From positions 1-42,257 of the forward strand of contig CALDTK010000303.1 of the NCBI GenBank assembly GCA_937924035.1: a DNA stretch of 42,257 bases, in the 5' to 3' direction. The position numbers and the translations under genes are program-made. The DNA comes from an uncultured Saprospiraceae bacterium (GTDB lineage Bacteria > Bacteroidota > Bacteroidia > Chitinophagales > Saprospiraceae). A model generated the notes under the pieces. It had not been told where the DNA came from, made no database searches, and saw only the letters and a list, made by a program, of their open reading frames with translations. This document shows, one piece after another, positions 41,416 through 42,257 of the stretch; the first letter of the stretch is position 1, and each line of letters starts with the position of its first letter.

Positions 41416-42257
41416 TGAACCCAGACGCGAAGCCATTCAGTTTTGCTTTCTGATGTACTCATGAAATAGACACCTGGAATATTCGGCGCAAACTGACCAA
41501 AATGACAAGCCCTTCCTAGTTGATCGAGCCATAATGTCAGAGTGTTCGCTTGCTCCAGGAATTCTTGTGGATGAACGACTACCGTTTCGTTTAATACTGT
41601 TGTTGGTCTTGGTGAACGCGTAGTAGTGATCTCGTTATCTCCCAATATTCCAACAGCATCTAAATCAAAGCCACCTGTATTATAAGCAGTTGGGTAGGGG
41701 TCGATAATGGCCATTCCTTCACTATCTGTTTTGGCGAAAGCTGAATCACTTGTTCCTATCACATCGACCATACGGATATGGGTGATTGCATTTTTATTAA
41801 GTAGCTGATCCGTAGGTAAATCCATTAAGTCGAAAGGAACACCGTAAGGAGCAGAAAATCGACCAGCCAACCCATCTAATAACCTGCTATCTAACTCAGC
41901 AAAAGGTCCCGCAAAGTCTTCAGCTGATGAAAGGCTGGTGCTTGGAAATCGAAAGAAATCTATTCCATTAGAACTTACTTCTACGAAGGCCAATTCAAAG
42001 AAGCCTGTCGTATCACTAGTGGCGAACCCATTTTCAAAAACTACAAAATCGTAGCCTGGTTGATCTGAAAAAGGCGATAAAAAAGTAGCCGTCGCACGGC
42101 CACCATCTCCGAGCGGCTGGACCTCTAAATCAGGCTCCCCTATACCGCCATCACGTACCACAAAATCTATTCGACCGAGTGACGTATCTGCAACATCTAA
42201 CCAGCCGAGCTCTAATTCTATACCAGTTGCAAAACCGAGCCATTCGACAGAGTCTTG
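41412..42257 (-). CDS. Cell-surface protein, T9SS type A-like tail, partial at right edge
   Basis: The frame is open from the right edge (…WLGFATGIELELGWLDVADTSLGR) to a TGA at 41412, so at least 281 residues. Landmarks LGDGGRATATFLSPF, FVVFENGFATSD, FFELAFVEVSSNGIDFF, NAITHIRMVDVIGT and YNTGGFDLDAVGI match a Bacteroidota surface family usually beside a TonB receptor and a DUF5074 propeller. The C-terminal strand-turn GVYFMSTSESKTEWLRVWV resembles the type A T9SS sorting domain. An exact 14-mer (41728) encodes AFAKT. Confidence 0.75.
   Translation of the reverse strand, partial: QDSVEWLGFATGIELELGWLDVADTSLGRIDFVVRDGGIGEPDLEVQPLGDGGRATATFLSPFSDQPGYDFVVFENGFATSDTTGFFELAFVEVSSNGIDFFRFPSTSLSSAEDFAGPFAELDSRLLDGLAGRFSAPYGVPFDLMDLPTDQLLNKNAITHIRMVDVIGTSDSAFAKTDSEGMAIIDPYPTAYNTGGFDLDAVGILGDNEITTTRSPRPTTVLNETVVVHPQEFLEQANTLTLWLDQLGRACHFGQFAPNIPGVYFMSTSESKTEWLRVWVQ
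41728..41741 (+). repeat. Iterated 14-mer, exact copy 6 (inside surface-protein gene)
   Basis: GTTTTGGCGAAAGC on the plus strand; on the minus-strand gene it encodes AFAKT, as in sod. Confidence 0.85.

Overview
The window is chromosomal DNA from a member of the Bacteroidota. The evidence is a two-protein T9SS signature (a gliding-motility-type sorting domain at 7699-8307 and a type-A-like sorting tail at 41412-42257), many lipoproteins with short lipoboxes, a BtuG/DUF5074-like surface lipoprotein, FG-GAP/ASPIC-UnbV proteins, starts without Shine-Dalgarno sites and frequent GTG/TTG starts. Moderate GC, saprospirian or flavobacterial flavour; I cannot fix the genus. There is no rRNA, tRNA, CRISPR array, transposase or prophage that I can see.

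Layout. 1-4.6 kb: tail of the region with a Gfo/Idh/MocA start running off the left edge, a TAT-exported GH109-like protein and an M13 metallopeptidase, with short repeats between the last two. 4.6-7 kb: a translationally coupled dacB-xerD pair. 7-12.4 kb: Zn-ribbon protein, small T9SS cargo, prs, a conserved lipoprotein, an S41 peptidase and an mscL interrupted by an in-frame amber codon. 12.4-16.4 kb (+ strand): nfeD-like/flotillin pair, a small lipoprotein, an EamA transporter and a SET-domain protein. 16.5-27.3 kb: an unbroken minus-strand run: TetR, Rieske-FMN protein, an unknown protein, a giant phosphatase/kinase-like/beta-barrel protein, gamma carbonic anhydrase, then a tight four-gene membrane cluster ending in a Pycsar-type (PycTM) protein. 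27.6-31.3 kb: a second copy of the giant protein on the other strand. 31.3-33 kb: hipBA. 33.3-42.3 kb: recQ, sodB-type SOD, fumC, EEP-family protein, dgkA, secreted protein, elaA-type GNAT and the start of a surface-binding locus leaving the right edge.

Most noteworthy: (i) the inverted pair of about 1,200-residue envelope proteins that join a purple-acid-phosphatase-like domain, a domain with HipA/FAM20-like DRH kinase motifs and an Omp85-type barrel, where one copy has lost several metal ligands; (ii) an orphan PycTM effector in a compact membrane operon without any visible cyclase; (iii) six exact copies of one 14-mer (GTTTTGGCGAAAGC) plus near copies, placed in different reading frames and orientations, which points to a DNA-level role; (iv) mscL split by a single TAG codon between its two transmembrane helices; (v) an endonuclease/exonuclease/phosphatase-family protein missing its usual QE glutamate.
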